NCBI GenBank assembly: GCA_015486705.1 | Contig: WFRG01000110.1 | Span: 1 to 5,625, forward strand | Source of the DNA: Hippea sp. | GTDB lineage: Bacteria > Campylobacterota_A > Desulfurellia > Desulfurellales > Hippeaceae | Length of the DNA stretch: 5,625 bases | Direction: 5' to 3' | Shown here: piece after piece, positions 4,721 through 5,625 of the stretch | Position numbering within the stretch: the stretch's first letter is position 1 | Layout of the letters: each line of letters starts with the position of its first letter | The notes under the pieces: generated by a model | Databases searched by the model: none | Told to the model about the DNA's origin: nothing | Seen by the model: the letters and a program-made list of their open reading frames with translations, nothing else | Program-made: the position numbers and the translations under genes

Positions 4721-4738
4721 GACTCATTATACATAATT

Positions 4739-5221
4739 TCACCTGATATATCCACTAAGCCTGTCTTTAAAAACAATGGAAAACTGGGAGATAATTTCAG
4801 CCCAATTTGATATTGTTTTCTGCCATTTTGCAGATATATCCCTATATGCTAAAAACACCAACCTAATCAATGATTCATCACTACTAAACCCTCCTTTTGT
4901 TTTTGTTATTTTTCTGACTTGCCTGTTAAAGCCCTCTATGGTATTGGTTGTGTAGATAATTCTCCTTATCGGTTCTGAATACTCAAAGTAGGCTGATAAC
5001 TCATCCCAGTTATTAATCCATGAGTTTACAACCATAGGGTATCTTTCTTTCCATTTCTGCTCCAATTCAGCCAAAGCTTCTTCTGCTGCTTTCTTTGTAG
5101 GAGCTTTATAGACTCTTTTTAAATCAACCATGAACTCTTTCTGGTATTTTGAGCCTACATAATTCATGGAGTACATGATTTGATGAATGTCATCCGCCTT
5201 GCTAAAATACACCACCAACAC
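4739..5221 (-). pseudogene. C-terminal fragment of an IS256-family (transposase_mut) transposase
   Basis: About 160 of the usual roughly 400 residues remain. The best-preserved part is IIYTTNTIEGFNRQ (residues 88-101), which carries the Glu (E96) of the DDE catalytic triad. It is followed by TKTKGGF, FLAYRDISAKW and SNWAEIISQFSIVFKDRL, all typical of the family's C-terminus. The N-terminal domain and both catalytic Asp residues are missing, so it cannot transpose by itself. The first residues (YFSKADDIHQIMYSMNYVGSK) look like the family's PKAD..C..HQIRNS..YV segment with a few residues lost, including the Cys. A stop codon in frame at 5222-5224 marks the break. The GTG at 5219-5221 is probably not a real start. 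An IS21-type element lies just beyond the break and may have caused it. Confidence 0.88.
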
Positions 5222-5408
5222 CTACTAAAACTACACCACCTTTAGTGATTATTTTTTCACTTATCCAAACAAAAGTGACGATTGATGTGTAGATAGAGTG
5301 TAGATAAAAATGAGTCAATCATCACCGGATGATCCTTGTTAAAACAGTGTTAAAGTCAACCAAAAATCCCCACCTTTGGGTCATTTAAATTCCCCACCTC
5401 TTGGATTG
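5222..5408. other. Junction between IS256 remnant and IS21-type element
   Basis: There is no gene here. Several short inverted arms are present: actaaa/tttagt (5224-5229, 5241-5246), agtga/tcact (5244-5248, 5257-5261), and a tight hairpin atcatc-accg-gatgat (5318-5333). The 9-mer gtgtagata is repeated at 5287-5295 and 5298-5306. The boundary of the IS21-type element must lie somewhere in this stretch. IS21 ends normally begin with TG, and several TG positions are possible, so I cannot fix it. Confidence 0.5.
5367..5404. repeat. Repeated terminal motifs of an IS21-family element
   Basis: tccccacctttgg (5367-5379) and tccccacctcttgg (5391-5404) are near-identical direct repeats about 24 bases apart. 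Each is preceded by a T/A-rich block that begins with gtca (gtcaacc at 5356, gtcattt at 5380). Multiple short repeats just inside the ends, next to the istB stop codon, are characteristic of IS21-family termini and are bound by the IstA transposase. Confidence 0.6.
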
Positions 5409-5625
5409 TCAATTTATGTTCTCTTGATTATCCTTTGCCTCCTTTAGATGCTTAATCCTATAACTCTCCCCTGTTATCTTGAATATATGGCAGTGATGGA
5501 CAAGTCTGTCAACTATGGCAGAGGCCAAAACGGCATCTGAGAATATACTCCCCCACTCCTCAAATGGCCTATTTGTGGTGATTATAATTGACCCCTTCTC
5601 ATACCTTCTCCTTATCACCTCAAAG
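5409..5625 (-). CDS. istB: IstB-like ATP-binding transposition helper (partial, 3' end only)
   Basis: Only the C-terminal part is visible, and the frame stays open through the window edge, reading FEVIRRRYEKG at the start. The segment SIIITTNRPFEEWGSIF and the following DAVLASAIVDRLVHHCHIF and GESYR are the conserved C-terminal third of IstB, the AAA+ ATPase of IS21-family elements. TNRP includes the sensor-type Asn after a beta-strand, and the DRL..H region forms part of the lid. IstB helps the IstA transposase choose its target. The Walker A and B motifs lie outside the window. The stop is followed by the element's terminal repeats. The visible part is undamaged. Confidence 0.92.
   Translation of the reverse strand, partial: FEVIRRRYEKGSIIITTNRPFEEWGSIFSDAVLASAIVDRLVHHCHIFKITGESYRIKHLKEAKDNQENIN

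Larger units (their letters stand above)
5286..5625 (-). mobile_element. IS21-family insertion sequence, partial (istB end)
   Basis: The istB 3' end plus the repeated terminal motifs identify one end of an IS21-type element, with the rest (istB 5' part and istA) beyond the right edge. The outer limit is uncertain; 5286 (TGTGTAGATA) is one of several possible tips. The element abuts the truncated IS256 transposase, so it may have inserted into that gene. Confidence 0.6.

Noticed and set aside
5259..5269. DnaA box (ttatccaaa)
   Set aside because: Mismatched at the critical end and located between insertion sequences, far from the iterons.
5318..5333. Terminator for istB on the minus strand
   Set aside because: The 6-bp hairpin is A+T-containing, lies about 75 bases beyond the stop and is not followed by a convincing U-run on that strand.

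Overview
The window looks like part of a low-G+C, plasmid-type accessory replicon. The reasons are a Rep_3-family (RepB-like) initiator gene preceded by four iterons, two toxin-antitoxin modules, a short tyrosine recombinase and the remains of two insertion sequences. The proteins are rich in Lys/Glu and mostly use AGA/AGG for Arg and ATA for Ile. This suggests a low-G+C, possibly thermophilic bacterium, but the host cannot be named from the sequence. It could also be an integrated plasmid or an accessory island.

Layout. Bases 1-896 hold no convincing gene, apart from one doubtful 33-codon cysteine-rich ORF (521-622). The right half of this stretch has very few C residues on the + strand and contains an A+T-rich block (801-850). 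Iterons at 897-981 lead into rep (1059-2255). Together, 801-1058 is the probable replication origin plus rep promoter. After rep comes a three-palindrome operator-like array (2284-2325). It is followed by a tight three-gene cluster: a small ribbon-helix-helix/coiled-coil protein (2336-2635), a BrnT/COG2929-type toxin (2640-2933) and its likely antitoxin (2930-3178). A tyrosine recombinase lacking the usual N-terminal arm/core-binding domain (3183-3812, minus strand) converges on this cluster with only 4 bases between stop codons.

A divergent intergenic region (3813-4002) separates the recombinase from higB-higA (4003-4606). Both outward promoters appear to place their -35 element inside the same 13-bp inverted repeat, so the two units may be co-regulated. 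Downstream of higA are two diverged copies of an IS256-type terminal sequence, then the C-terminal fragment of an IS256-family transposase (4739-5221, minus). An IS21-family element follows, with repeated terminal motifs at 5367-5404 and the 3' part of istB (5409-5625, minus), which runs off the right edge.

How the parts fit together. The iterons and Rep would start replication and set copy number. The recombinase may resolve multimers. The two toxin-antitoxin modules would stabilise inheritance. The most interesting proposal is that the RHH gene, the BrnT-like toxin and the antitoxin form a three-component addiction operon with a separate repressor, comparable in logic to omega-epsilon-zeta. 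The antitoxin here seems to lack the DNA-binding tail usual in its family.
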